DNA of 64,000 nucleotides, taken from assembly GCA_963756975.1 (NCBI GenBank), contig CAVWPS010000001.1, forward strand, positions 496,001-560,000, in the 5' to 3' direction. This DNA is from CAVRQM01 sp963756975. GTDB lineage: Bacteria; Pseudomonadota; Alphaproteobacteria; Acetobacterales; Acetobacteraceae. The first letter of the stretch is position 1; every line of letters starts with the position of its first letter. A program made the position numbers and the translations under genes. The notes under the pieces were generated by a model. It saw only the letters and a list, made by a program, of their open reading frames with translations. It made no database searches and was not told the DNA's origin. Of this stretch, positions 1-8,991 are shown one piece after another.

Positions 1-1063
1 CCGCCGGCGCGGGATCGGCGTCCCACGCGTCGATCAGCGCCTCGAGCGCCTCGAGCGCGTCGGCCACGATCGGCACATCCACGCGGACGTTCTTGTTGAT
101 GGACGACGGGTCGATGTCGATATGGATCTTCGCCGAGCCCGGGCTGAACGCGTTCAGCCGCCCCGTCACCCGGTCGTCGAACCGCGCACCCACGTTCAGC
201 ATCACGTCGCAGCCGTGCATGGCGAGGTTGGCCTCGTACGTGCCGTGCATCCCGAGCATGCCGAGGAATTGCGGGTCGCTCGACGGGAACGCGCCGAGGC
301 CCATCAGCGTCCCGGTCGCCGGGAAGCCCGTCTTGCGAACGAACCGCGTCAGCGCGTCCGACGCACGGTCGCCCGCGTTGATCACGCCGCCGCCGAAATA
401 GACGATCGGCCGCTCCGCCCGCTTCAGCAGCCGCACCGCCTCGGCGATCCGTTCGGCATCGGGCTGCGTGCGCGGCCGGTAGCTGCGATGCGGCTCGTTG
501 GCGGCGGCGGCATACGGGGCCGGGCCGATCAGCACGTCCTTCGGCAGGTCGATCACCACCGGACCGGGCCGGCCGGAGCGCGCGATCGCGAACGCCTCGT
601 GCACCACGCGGGCCAGATCCTCGCCGCGCCGGACCAGGTAGTTGTGCTTGGTCGCCGGCCGGGTGATGCCGGTCGTGTCGGCTTCCTGAAACGCGTCGTT
701 GCCGATCAGGTGGGTCGGCACCTGCCCTGTCAGGCAGACCACCGGCACGCTGTCCATCAGCGCGTCGAGCAGACCGGTCACCGCGTTGGTGGCACCCGGG
801 CCGCTGGTGACCAGCACCACGCCCACCTTGCCGGTGCTGCGCGCGTAACCCTCGGCCGCGTGCACGGCGGCCTGCTCGTGGCGCACCAGAATGTGGCGGA
901 TACGGCTCTGCTGGTACAGCGCGTCGTAAATCGGCAGCACGGCGCCACCGGGATAGCCGAAGACGACCTCGACGCCCTGCTCGACCAAGGCGCGGAGAAG
1001 CGTCTCGGCCCCGGAGAGGGTGCGTGTGTCGACGGTCGGTGCGGCAGCCATGTGCGTGTCCAT
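1..1063 (-). CDS. ilvB: Acetolactate synthase large subunit (partial, runs off the left edge)
   Basis: Catalyses the thiamine-diphosphate-dependent condensation of pyruvate to acetolactate (or acetohydroxybutyrate), the first shared step of valine, leucine and isoleucine synthesis in the cytosol. About 354 N-terminal residues are visible. They include the PYR-domain signature FGYPGGAVLPIYDAL, the catalytic-Glu context RHEQAAVHAAEGYAR, and TSGPGATN and VIDLPKDV. The FAD-domain end and the TPP-binding domain lie outside the window. ATG at 1063 is 11 bases after the miaA stop, so the two genes probably share a transcript; a second ATG at 1051 is possible. Whether the regulatory subunit ilvH follows cannot be seen. 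The family is certain; ilvB versus ilvI naming is arbitrary. Confidence 0.95.
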   Translation of the reverse strand, partial: MDTHMAAAPTVDTRTLSGAETLLRALVEQGVEVVFGYPGGAVLPIYDALYQQSRIRHILVRHEQAAVHAAEGYARSTGKVGVVLVTSGPGATNAVTGLLDALMDSVPVVCLTGQVPTHLIGNDAFQEADTTGITRPATKHNYLVRRGEDLARVVHEAFAIARSGRPGPVVIDLPKDVLIGPAPYAAAANEPHRSYRPRTQPDAERIAEAVRLLKRAERPIVYFGGGVINAGDRASDALTRFVRKTGFPATGTLMGLGAFPSSDPQFLGMLGMHGTYEANLAMHGCDVMLNVGARFDDRVTGRLNAFSPGSAKIHIDIDPSSINKNVRVDVPIVADALEALEALIDAWDADPAPA

Positions 1064-1073
1064 GGCCGAGGAG

Positions 1074-2033
1074 CTAAGGCATCGGGCGTCCCGGATCAAC
1101 CACAGATTTCGCAAATCGTATGATTTCTGCCCAATCCTGATCCGAATATTGCGCCAGACCCTCGTGCCGCGCATGGATCGTATGCGTGAGCGTCGGGTCG
1201 GCCACCGGCGGGCGATGCCGCATCCAGGTCGATTGCCGCTTCGTGTACTGGCCGGTGACGAGCGACGTGCGCCGCGTCGCCTCCTCCAACGTTGCCTCGC
1301 CCCGGAGATGGGCCGCGAATTCGGTCACGCCATGGGCCCGCATCGCCGGCAGCGCAGGGTCCAGTCCCCGGGCCAGCAACCCCGCAACCTCCTCCAGCGC
1401 CCCGCCCCCCAGCATGGCGGTCAGCCGGGCCGCGATCGCCGCGCGCAATTTTTCGCGCGGCGGGTCGAGCAGGATGGCGGAGAACGTCCAGCCCGGCGCC
1501 GGAACCGGCTTCTCGTCCTGCCACGAGCGCAGCGTCCGCCCGGTCGCCCAAAACACCTCCCATGCGCGCGCGATGCGCTGCGGGTCGGTGGGCCGCAGCG
1601 TGGCCGCCGTCTCGGGGTCGAGCTTCGCGTGCATCGCGGCCGGACCCTCGGTCTCCACGGCGGCGCGCGCCTCGGCCCGGATGTGGTCCGGGATCGCCGG
1701 CATCGCCGACAGACCGCGTGTTAAACTCTCCAGATAGAGGAAGGTGCCGCCGGTCAGGATCGGCGTTCCCGGGGCAGCCTCCATCGCCGCGAGCGCCCGC
1801 TCGCGCCACCACGCGACGCTGGTCGGCTCGGTCGCGCCGCAGATGCCGTACAGCGCGTGCGGCACAAGCGCCTCGTCCGCCTCGCTCGGGCGCGCGGTGA
1901 GGACGCGCAACTCGGCAAAGACCTGCATGGCGTCGGCGTTGACGACGGTGCCGCCGAGCCGCCCGGCCAGCTCCATCGCCAGCCCCGACTTGCCGCTGCA
2001 GGTCGGCCCGGCCACGATCAGCGCATGGCGCAT
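1074..2033 (-). CDS. miaA: tRNA dimethylallyltransferase
   Basis: Transfers a dimethylallyl group to N6 of A37 in tRNAs reading UNN codons, improving reading-frame maintenance. The 319 residues begin MRHALIVAGPTCSGKS, containing the P-loop, followed by VVNADAMQVF, the substrate-channel motif TGGTFLYLESL and the C-terminal QYTKRQSTWMR typical of MiaA. An upstream in-frame extension to 2231 exists but has no family similarity, so ATG 2033 is chosen. The start overlaps the divergent serB start (ATG 2025) by 9 bases, so the two N-termini are encoded on opposite strands of the same DNA. ilvB follows 11 bases downstream. Confidence 0.95.
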   Translation of the reverse strand: MRHALIVAGPTCSGKSGLAMELAGRLGGTVVNADAMQVFAELRVLTARPSEADEALVPHALYGICGATEPTSVAWWRERALAAMEAAPGTPILTGGTFLYLESLTRGLSAMPAIPDHIRAEARAAVETEGPAAMHAKLDPETAATLRPTDPQRIARAWEVFWATGRTLRSWQDEKPVPAPGWTFSAILLDPPREKLRAAIAARLTAMLGGGALEEVAGLLARGLDPALPAMRAHGVTEFAAHLRGEATLEEATRRTSLVTGQYTKRQSTWMRHRPPVADPTLTHTIHARHEGLAQYSDQDWAEIIRFAKSVVDPGRPMP

Positions 2034-2901
2034 GTTCTGACCTTGATCGCGGACCCGGCGGTGGCCCGGCTCGACGACGCGCTCGTCGCAAGAGTGGCGT
2101 TCGCGATCGGCGCCGGTGCGCCCGAAACGTTGTCGGACGGCGAGGCGGTCGACCTGCCCTGCCCCACCGCGCCCGACATCGCCCGCGTGCTGGTCGCGCT
2201 CGACGGCGCGCCGGTCGACGCGATCGGGCAACCGGCGACAGGGCGGCGAAAAATGCTGCTCGTATCGGACATGGACAGCACGATCGTCACGTCCGAGACG
2301 CTCGACGAGCTGGCCGCGTATGCCGGGCTGAAGGATGAGATTGCGGCGATCACCCGGGCCAGCATGAACGGAGAGATCGACTTTTCACAGGCGCTGCGGG
2401 CCCGGGTCGGCAAGCTGGCCGGGCTGGAGGCGAGCGCCCTGGAGGCGACCTGGGCCGCGACCAAGATCATGCCGGGTGCCGCCGAACTGGTCGCGACCAT
2501 GCGGGCGCACGGGGCGCGGACGGTGCTGGTCTCCGGCGGGTTCACCTGGTTCACCGGCCGCGTCGCCGCGATGCTCGGGCTTCGACGCGCATTTCGCCAA
2601 CGAACTGACGATCGACGGCGGCCGGCTGACCGGGACGGTGGGCGAGCCGATCCTCGACCGCGACGCCAAACTGGCCATCCTGCGCCGCGAGGCGTCGGCC
2701 CTCGGCATCGGCACCGACGCTTCCCTGGCCGTCGGCGACGGAGCCAACGACCTCGCCATGATCCGCGTCGCAGGCCTGGGCGTCGCCTACCACGCCCGCC
2801 CCATCGTGGCCGCCGAAGCGCGCGCCGCTGTGCGCCATTGCGGCCTGCGGGCGTTGCTGTTCGCGCAGGGGTACCGGGCCGGGGAGATCGTCACGCCATG
2901 A
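2025..2901 (+). CDS. serB: Phosphoserine phosphatase, reading frame interrupted by a +1 shift
   Basis: HAD-superfamily enzyme releasing serine from phosphoserine, the last step of serine synthesis. From ATG 2025 the frame gives MAHVLTLIADPAVARL, then the catalytic DMDSTIV (Asp82 and Asp84), then LVSGGFTWFTGRVAAMLG. At the GGG run at 2577-2579 the frame is lost, and SerB similarity continues one base later as GFDAHFANELTI, VGDGANDLAMI and so on to TGA at 2901. Dropping one G gives an uninterrupted protein of about 291 aa with all HAD motifs. The stop overlaps the ATG of the next gene (ATGA). A homopolymer sequencing error is more likely than loss of function, because every motif on both sides is intact. 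Confidence 0.9.
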
Positions 2902-3410
2902 GCTTCGGCGGGTTCGAGCGGGCGCTGGGCCGCGTGCTGTTCGCGAGCCGCTGGCTGATGGCGCCGATCTATCTCGGGCTCGCCCTCAGCCTCGTGCTCG
3001 TGCTGATCCGGTTCGGTGTCGAAGCCTACACGCTGGCGATGCACGTGTCCGACGACGAGGACCATTTCATCATCGGCGTGCTGGGCCTGGTCGACCTGTC
3101 GCTGGTCGCGAGCCTCGTGCTGATCATGATCTTCGCCGGCTACGAGAATTTCGTGAGCCGGATCGACATCGACGCCGACAGCCACCGGCCCGGGTGGATG
3201 GGCCGGGTCAGCTTCGGCGACCTGAAACTCAAGCTGATGGCGAGCATCGTCGCGATCTCGGCCATCCACCTGCTCGAGGATTTCATGAGCACCACGCGCC
3301 TTGCCGACCGGGACCTGTTCTGGCGGGCCGGACTGCACCTGCTGTTCGTGGTGAGCGCGGTGGCGCTGGCGCTGATGGACCGGTTGTCGGGGAGCGACGA
3401 GGGGCACTGA
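2898..3410 (+). CDS. YqhA-family (TIGR00645) inner-membrane protein
   Basis: A 170-aa membrane protein of the YqhA type. It starts MSFGGFERALGRVLFASRW, has hydrophobic spans near residues 15-38, 55-75, 110-127 and 138-155, and contains the family segment GLVDLSLVASLVLIMIFAGY. No biochemical function is established for this family. ATG 2898 overlaps the serB stop by four bases, indicating translational coupling. The gene ends 3 bases before the stop of the convergent SDR gene. Confidence 0.85.
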   Translation: MSFGGFERALGRVLFASRWLMAPIYLGLALSLVLVLIRFGVEAYTLAMHVSDDEDHFIIGVLGLVDLSLVASLVLIMIFAGYENFVSRIDIDADSHRPGWMGRVSFGDLKLKLMASIVAISAIHLLEDFMSTTRLADRDLFWRAGLHLLFVVSAVALALMDRLSGSDEGH

Positions 3411-3413
3411 GTG

Positions 3414-4178
3414 TCAGTCCATGAACGCGCCGCCGCTCACGTTGACAGCCTCCCCGGTGATGAACGCGGCCTGCTCGCTCGCCAGGAACATCACCGCACT
3501 CGCCACGTCCGCCGGCTCCTGAAGGCGGCCGAGCGGCGTGAGCGCCACGTATTCGGCCCTCACCTGATCCGCCGTCAGTCCCCGCAACCGCGCCTCCCAG
3601 CCAAGCTCCCGCTCCTGCATCGAGGTGCGGACGTAGCCGGGACACACGCAGTTCACGCGGATGCCGTTGGCCGCCACCTCGCGCGCGAGCGACTGCGTGA
3701 AGCCGACGACGGCGAACTTGCTGGCACAGTAATGCGCCAGGAACGGCGCGCCGGTCTTGCCGGCGACCGACGCGGTGTTGACGATGACGCCGCCGCGCTT
3801 GTGTTCGAGCCACAGCCGCACCGCCGCCTGATCGGTCAGGAACACGCCTTTCGCGTTGACCTGCATGTTGCGGTCCCACTCGGCCTCGCTCAACTGCGCG
3901 ACCGCCTCCATCGAGGAGACGCCCGCGTTGGCGCAGACCACGTCCAGCCCGCCGAGCCGTTCGTAAGCCTGCTGAAACACCGCGCGGGTTTGCGCCGCGT
4001 CGGTGACGTCGAGGCCAGCGGATATGCTGCCGCCCCCGAGCTGCTCGCTCAGCCGCTGGGCCGCCGCCCCGTCGATGTCGGTCACCGCCACGCGGTCGCC
4101 CGCCCGGACAAACGCCCGGACGATCGCCTCGCCGATGCCGGCCGCGGCACCCGTCACCAGGACGGCCCGGCCCGTCAT
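3414..4178 (-). CDS. Short-chain dehydrogenase/reductase, probably last gene of the Amadori-type catabolic operon
   Basis: A 254-aa Rossmann-fold oxidoreductase with all classical SDR signatures: the NAD(P)-binding VTGAAAGIGEAIV, NAG in VCANAGVS, the catalytic Ser in NTASVAG, and Tyr-x3-Lys in HYCASKFAV. DIDG after the second beta strand (an acidic residue) suggests NAD rather than NADP. It resembles sorbitol or sugar-alcohol dehydrogenases. It is the distal gene of the minus-strand transport and catabolism cluster, 15 bases after the binding-protein stop. Its substrate cannot be read from the sequence; the context suggests a sugar or polyol released by that pathway. Confidence 0.85.
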   Translation of the reverse strand: MTGRAVLVTGAAAGIGEAIVRAFVRAGDRVAVTDIDGAAAQRLSEQLGGGSISAGLDVTDAAQTRAVFQQAYERLGGLDVVCANAGVSSMEAVAQLSEAEWDRNMQVNAKGVFLTDQAAVRLWLEHKRGGVIVNTASVAGKTGAPFLAHYCASKFAVVGFTQSLAREVAANGIRVNCVCPGYVRTSMQERELGWEARLRGLTADQVRAEYVALTPLGRLQEPADVASAVMFLASEQAAFITGEAVNVSGGAFMD

Positions 4179-4193
4179 TTGCGCGACACACGC

Positions 4194-5297
4194 TCACTGG
4201 CCGGTTTTGAAGCGAACCCACTCGCGGGTCAGCATCTTGCTCGCCGGCGCGTCCCGCTCGACCTGCACTTTCACCCGCTGCATGGTCGCCGCATCCGGAT
4301 AGACCGTCGGGTTGGCGGCGATGTCGGGCGAGATCGCGGCACGGCCCGGAACGTTGACCAGCGGCGCGTAGACGGAGTTCACGATGCTCGCCGCCACCGC
4401 CGGACGAAGCAGGTAGTCCAGGAACAGGCGCGCGTTCTTCGGGTGCGGCGCGTCCGCGAGGATCAGGAGGTTGTCGATATACATCGGCGCACCCTCCGTC
4501 GGGATGACGAACGCCAGGTTCTGCGGCTTGCCGGCCGACTTCGCCTTCGTCGCCGCGATCAGATCGTTGCCGGACCACGCGACGGAGACGCAGATGTCGC
4601 CGGCCGCGAGTGCGGTGAGGTAGTTGTCGGAGTCGATGGTACGCACGTCCGGGCGGACCTTTTGCGCCATGTCGAGCGCGGCCTTGATGTCGTCCGGGGC
4701 CTGCGTCGTCGGCGCCTTGCCGTTATGGATCAGCGCGAGCTGGACGATGTCCTCGGGCGAGTCGACGAAGTTGACGCCGCAGCCTTTCAGCTTCGACGTC
4801 ACCGCCGGATCGAACAGCATGCGCGTGCTGTTGACCGGCGCGTCCGGCGCGAGCTGATGCACCTTATCGACGTTGTAGACGAAGCCGGTGATGCCGAAGA
4901 TGTACGGCATCGCGTATTCGTTCTTCGGATCGGCCCCGCTGTCGCGCAGCCGCTTCAGGATGTCGGGGTCGATGTTGCCCCAATTTTTCAGGCTGCCTTC
5001 GCCGAGCTTCTGGTACAGCCCGGCGCGAACCTCGCGCGGGAAGAACATGCTCGACGGCCCGGCCAGATCGTAACCGGAGTGGCCGGCCAGCAGCTTGGCC
5101 TCCATCTCCTCGTCGCTGCCGAAATTGTCGTATTTGACTTCGATGCCGGTCTCGGCCTGGAAATCCTTCAGCGTGGTGGGCGAGAAATAATCCGCCCACT
5201 CGTACAGGTTCAGCACCTTCTCGGGGTCCGTGTCCGCGGCGAACGCGCCGCTGGCGAGCATCGGCAGGCAGACGAAACCAAGCAGCACATTGCGCAT
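4194..5297 (-). CDS. Periplasmic substrate-binding protein, PotD/PotF type
   Basis: A 367-aa extracellular solute-binding protein of the spermidine/putrescine type, delivering ligand to the two permeases encoded just upstream. An N-terminal signal peptide (hydrophobic LLGFVCLPMLASGAFA, likely cleavage after AFA) precedes the mature start ADTDPEKVLNLYEWADYFSP, which is the PotF-like opening. GNDLIAATKAK and PMYIDNLLILADAPHPKNA are also family-typical. ATG 5297 overlaps the permease stop as TGATG; a GTG one codon earlier is possible. The operon contains an FrlD-like kinase and an FrlB-like SIS protein, so the ligand is more likely an amine-sugar adduct than a free polyamine. That substrate assignment is inference. 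Confidence 0.88.
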   Translation of the reverse strand: MRNVLLGFVCLPMLASGAFAADTDPEKVLNLYEWADYFSPTTLKDFQAETGIEVKYDNFGSDEEMEAKLLAGHSGYDLAGPSSMFFPREVRAGLYQKLGEGSLKNWGNIDPDILKRLRDSGADPKNEYAMPYIFGITGFVYNVDKVHQLAPDAPVNSTRMLFDPAVTSKLKGCGVNFVDSPEDIVQLALIHNGKAPTTQAPDDIKAALDMAQKVRPDVRTIDSDNYLTALAAGDICVSVAWSGNDLIAATKAKSAGKPQNLAFVIPTEGAPMYIDNLLILADAPHPKNARLFLDYLLRPAVAASIVNSVYAPLVNVPGRAAISPDIAANPTVYPDAATMQRVKVQVERDAPASKMLTREWVRFKTGQ

Positions 5298-6157
5298 CAC
5301 GCACTCTCCTTTTGGATGGATGAAAGCCCACTCGCCGCGCCGTCCTTCGGGGCACGTCTCGAACCGCGGCCGATCGCCACCGTCACGAGCGCGGTCAGCA
5401 CGGACGCGCTGACCACGATCAGCGTGGCCACCGCGTTGACGTCGGGTTTCACGCCGGTCCGGATCATCGAAAACAGGACCAGCGGCAGCGTCGTCGAACC
5501 CGGGCCGGAGGTGAACGCGCTCAGCACCACGTCATCGAGGCTGAGCGAAAACGCGAGCAGCCAGCCGGCGGCGATGCCGGGGACCAGCAGCGGCAAGGTA
5601 ATCAGGCCGAACACCGTGGCGGGCGCGGCACCCAGATCGGCCGCAGCCTCCTCGAGCGAGACATCGCTGCGGGCGAGCCGGCTGCGGATCACCACGGTGA
5701 CGAACGCCGTCGTGTAGGTCGCGTGCGCCACGACGATCGTCAGAATGCCGCGCCCCTGCGGCCAGCCCGTCACCTGTTCCAGCGCCACGAACAGCAGCAG
5801 CATCGCGATCGCGATCACGATCTCCGGCATGACCAGCGGTGACAGGATGGCCGCGAACAGCACCGTGCGGCCGCGGAACGGGCCGAAACGGGACAGCACG
5901 TATCCGGCCGTCGTGCCGAGCCATGTCGCGATGCTGGCACTCATCAACGCGACGACGAGGGACAGCCGGACCGACTTCACCAGCGGGCCGTTGTCCAGCA
6001 GCGTCGCGTACCAATGGAGCGAAAAGCCGCCCCACACCGTCACGAGGCTCGATGCGTTGAAGGACAGCACGACGATCGAGACGATCGGCGCGTACAGAAA
6101 CGCGAGCCCGAACAGCAGTGCAGCCGGCAGGAACAACCGCCGCCACGGCTCGATCAT
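5297..6157 (-). CDS. ABC transporter permease, PotC type
   Basis: A 286-aa inner-membrane permease with about six membrane spans, starting MIEPWRRLFLPAALLFGLAF. It carries the EAA loop EEAAADLGAAPATVFGLITLP, which contacts the ATPase, and a C-terminal stretch typical of PotC (SLDDVVLSAFTSGPG). ATG 6157 overlaps the preceding permease stop (ATGA) and its TGA overlaps the binding-protein ATG, so the three are translationally coupled. Confidence 0.92.
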   Translation of the reverse strand: MIEPWRRLFLPAALLFGLAFLYAPIVSIVVLSFNASSLVTVWGGFSLHWYATLLDNGPLVKSVRLSLVVALMSASIATWLGTTAGYVLSRFGPFRGRTVLFAAILSPLVMPEIVIAIAMLLLFVALEQVTGWPQGRGILTIVVAHATYTTAFVTVVIRSRLARSDVSLEEAAADLGAAPATVFGLITLPLLVPGIAAGWLLAFSLSLDDVVLSAFTSGPGSTTLPLVLFSMIRTGVKPDVNAVATLIVVSASVLTALVTVAIGRGSRRAPKDGAASGLSSIQKESA

Positions 6158-7041
6158 GCGGTGGCCGCCGGGCGGCGGTTCGCCAACGCCAGCACCATCA
6201 TCACGACGGCCAATCCCAGCACGAGCGTCACCGTGGCGGCCGCGGCCAGCGGCCAGTCCCGGGCGATGAAGAACACGTCCCAGAGCACCGACGCGATCAT
6301 CAGGTTGGTCGCCCCGCCCAGCAGCTTCGGCACGAGGTACTCGCCCATCGCGGGCACGAACACGAGCAGGCATCCCGCGAGCACGCCGGCCGACGACAGC
6401 GGCAACGTGACCGAGATGAACGCGCGGATCGGGTACGCGCCCAGGTCGGCCGCAGCCTCGCGCAACGTCGCGTCCAGCTTTTCCAGCGTCGCGAACAGCG
6501 GCAGCACCATGAACGGCAGGTAGCAATACGTCATGCCGATATAGACGGCGACGGAGGTGTTCATGATCTGCAGCGGCTGATGCGTCAGCCCGATCGCCTG
6601 CAAAAGCTGATTGAGCAGGCCGTCGTCCTTCAAAAGCCCGATCCAGGCGTAGATGCGGATCAGGAACGACGTCCAGAACGGGATGACGACGAGCGTCAGG
6701 TACACCGTCCGCCGTCGCGGATCGCTGCGCGCCAGCGCGTAGGCCAGCGGATACCCGACCAGCAGGCACAGCACGGTGGTGATCGCCGCCACCTGCAGCG
6801 AACCCCCGTAGGCGAGCCGGTAGATCGAGTCCGTCCACAACGTGCGAAAATTGTCGTCGTGCAGCGAGAGTTGCAGCGTGCCGTCGGCGTAGGTCGCGAG
6901 CGGCAGGTATGGCGGGGCCGTGTCGGCCGACAGCGAGACTGCGATCTTGACGATGAGCAGAAGCGGAAGGGCGACGAACATCGCGTTCCAGGCGACCGGC
7001 ACGGCCAACACCAGCCCGCGTCGCAACGGGCTGCTCCTCAC
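6154..7041 (-). CDS. ABC transporter permease, PotB type
   Basis: A 295-aa inner-membrane permease and partner of the PotC-type subunit. The GTG start at 7041 overlaps the ATPase stop (GTGA). The protein has an N-terminal span at AMFVALPLLLIVKIAVSL, a long periplasmic loop and about five further spans. The EAA loop REAAADLGAYPIRAF and the PotB-like segment FVPAMGEYLVPKLLGGATN are visible. Open frame extends further upstream but lies inside the ATPase gene and has no transporter similarity. Confidence 0.92.
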   Translation of the reverse strand: MRSSPLRRGLVLAVPVAWNAMFVALPLLLIVKIAVSLSADTAPPYLPLATYADGTLQLSLHDDNFRTLWTDSIYRLAYGGSLQVAAITTVLCLLVGYPLAYALARSDPRRRTVYLTLVVIPFWTSFLIRIYAWIGLLKDDGLLNQLLQAIGLTHQPLQIMNTSVAVYIGMTYCYLPFMVLPLFATLEKLDATLREAAADLGAYPIRAFISVTLPLSSAGVLAGCLLVFVPAMGEYLVPKLLGGATNLMIASVLWDVFFIARDWPLAAAATVTLVLGLAVVMMVLALANRRPAATA

Positions 7042-8184
7042 GCCGGGACGACCATGCCGGTCGCGATGTCCCAGCCGACCGAGACCATGTCGCCGCGCTG
7101 GAAACGCCGACTGTCCCAGCCATCGCGGTTGCTCTCGCTGATACCGGCGATCGTGCCGCCCGCAAGCTGCACCTGATACAGGCACGTCTCGCCCCGGAAC
7201 GAGACGGCGATGATCTGTCCGGGCAGCGCGTTCGCGGTCATGCACTCGCCGGCGGCACTCAGCACCAGCTTCTCCGGACGCACCGCGACGAACGCGGCAT
7301 CGCCGACGGCGAGCGGCCGGTGCGCGGTGCCGACCAGTTCCGCACCTTCTCCGGGGCAGTCGATCCGGGTCACGGACCCCGTGGTGGCGATCACGCGCCC
7401 ACCGAACAGCGTGGCCGCACCGATGAAGTCGGCCACATACCTGTCGCACGGACGCTCGTACAGACCGGCCGGCGTATCGACCTGAACGATCCGGCCGTCG
7501 CGCATCACCGCGATCCGGTCGGAGATCGTCATCGCTTCCTGCTGATCGTGCGTGACCATGAGGAAGGTGATGCCGACCTGCGCCTGAATGGTTTTAAGTT
7601 CGAGCTGCGTCTGCTCGCGCAGCTTCTTGTCGAGTGCGGATAACGGCTCGTCGAGCAGCAAAACCCGGGGCCGCTTGACCAGCGCCCGCGCCAACGCGAC
7701 GCGTTGCTTCTGGCCGCCGGACAACTGCTCCGGACGTCGGCGCGCGAACGCGCCCATCTGCACGAGTTCGAGCGCCTCGCCGACACGCCGCCGCAGATCC
7801 CGGCCCGCCACGCCATCCCGCCGCAGCCCGAACGCGACATTGGCTTCGACACTCATGTGCGGAAACAGGGCGTAGGACTGGAACATCATGTTGACCGGAC
7901 GGCGATACGGCGGCAACTGCGCGACACTGCTTCCGCCGATGCGGATGTCGCCGCTGGACGGCTCGGTGAAACCGGCGACCATCCGCAACAGCGTCGTCTT
8001 GCCCGACCCCGATCCGCCGACCAGACAGAAAAACTCGCCGGACATGATCGTGAGGTCGACGGTGTCGACCGCCAGATGCTCCCCGAACCGCCGCGTCAGC
8101 CGCACGAGTTCGACCTCGGCGGGTTGCGCGCCCGCGGTGAGAGATGGATCGGCGGCCGGCTCCGGCGTCGAACGTCGCGAACAT
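7038..8184 (-). CDS. ABC transporter ATPase, PotA type; the start probably lies behind a +1 shift
   Basis: Energises the transporter. The NBD shows Walker A GGSGSGKTT, Q-loop FQSYALFPH, signature LSGGQKQRVALARAL, Walker B VLLLDEPLSALD and H-loop VTHDQQEAM, followed by a TOBE-like C-terminal domain (about residues 240-355) as in PotA. In the main frame the only usable start is GTG 8105. That would delete the first beta strand, which is encoded just upstream (AEVELVRLTRRFG). The frame stays open back to the kinase stop without a start codon. An ATG at 8184 overlaps the kinase stop as TGATG, like other junctions here, but is one base out of frame. A single extra base between 8184 and about 8115 would explain this and give about 381 aa. 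Confidence 0.88.
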
Positions 8185-8990
8185 CACACCGCGCCGCCGA
8201 TCGGCGTCAGCTTCTGTGGGAAGCCTCCCCAATGGCGGCACGTCTCGGCCGCCGCGTCACGGGCGGCAAGCAGGCACGCACCCAGGTCGCCCCCGCCCAG
8301 CCGCCGCGCCAGGAACGCCGCGATGAAGGTGTCGCCGGCCCCGAGCGTGTCCAGCACCTCGACGGGAACGACGTCCATTTCGGCTTGAATCGTGCCGTCG
8401 CTGGCCAGACTGCCGAGCGCCCCCATCGTGACCACGACCAGGCCGGCACCCTCGGCGAGTGCGGCATCCCGCAGCGCCTCAGCCCGCTCGCGGGACGGCC
8501 CGGCCGACGCGAACGCCACGGCGAGGCCGGACGCACCCGGGTTGACGGCGAGATCCTGCGAGACGGATACGCCGGCCGCGCACAACGCCCGCCGGCAGGC
8601 GCCGCCGTCGTCGAGCCAGCCGATATGGACGTGGCGCATGCCCTTCAGCACGGCCATGTCTTCGGCATCCGGGCGGTACGGCCGGCACGCGCCGAACTCC
8701 TCGAACGCGACGATCCTGTCGCCATCCGGGCCCATCGCGATGTCCGTCCATGCGGTCGGCTCGTCGCGCTCCGTCATCCAGAACGTATCGACGCCGTTTT
8801 CCTTGAGTCGCGCCACGATCCGCCGTCCCGCGTCATCGCGCCCGACGGCACCGAAATACGCCGTTTCCAAACCTTGCCGGCACAGTTGCACGGCGACATT
8901 GACGGCGTTGCCACCCGCCAGGGCGAGTCCGACCGGCGGCAGATAACGATCGATGCAGTTGTCGCCGACCGTGGCCACGACAGCGGACAT
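8184..8990 (-). CDS. PfkB/ribokinase-family kinase, fructoselysine 6-kinase-like
   Basis: A 268-aa sugar kinase. The N-terminal VGDNCIDRY and AGGNAVNVAVQLCRQG match E. coli FrlD (fructoselysine 6-kinase) closely from memory, and the PfkB active-site motif DTLGAGDTFIAAF with the catalytic Asp is present near residue 220. In FrlD-type pathways this enzyme phosphorylates an Amadori product at C6 before a SIS-domain deglycase splits it. The gene for such a SIS protein ends one base upstream. The kinase stop (TGA 8186-8184) overlaps a likely ATPase start. Substrate identity is inferred from FrlD resemblance and the SIS neighbour; a related hexose or aminosugar adduct is also possible. Confidence 0.85.
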   Translation of the reverse strand: MSAVVATVGDNCIDRYLPPVGLALAGGNAVNVAVQLCRQGLETAYFGAVGRDDAGRRIVARLKENGVDTFWMTERDEPTAWTDIAMGPDGDRIVAFEEFGACRPYRPDAEDMAVLKGMRHVHIGWLDDGGACRRALCAAGVSVSQDLAVNPGASGLAVAFASAGPSRERAEALRDAALAEGAGLVVVTMGALGSLASDGTIQAEMDVVPVEVLDTLGAGDTFIAAFLARRLGGGDLGACLLAARDAAAETCRHWGGFPQKLTPIGGAV

Positions 8991-8991
8991 C

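Noticed and set aside
3411..5717. A 768-codon plus-strand open frame over the SDR and binding-protein genes
   Set aside because: Antisense shadow; the minus-strand genes have full family motifs and coupled starts.
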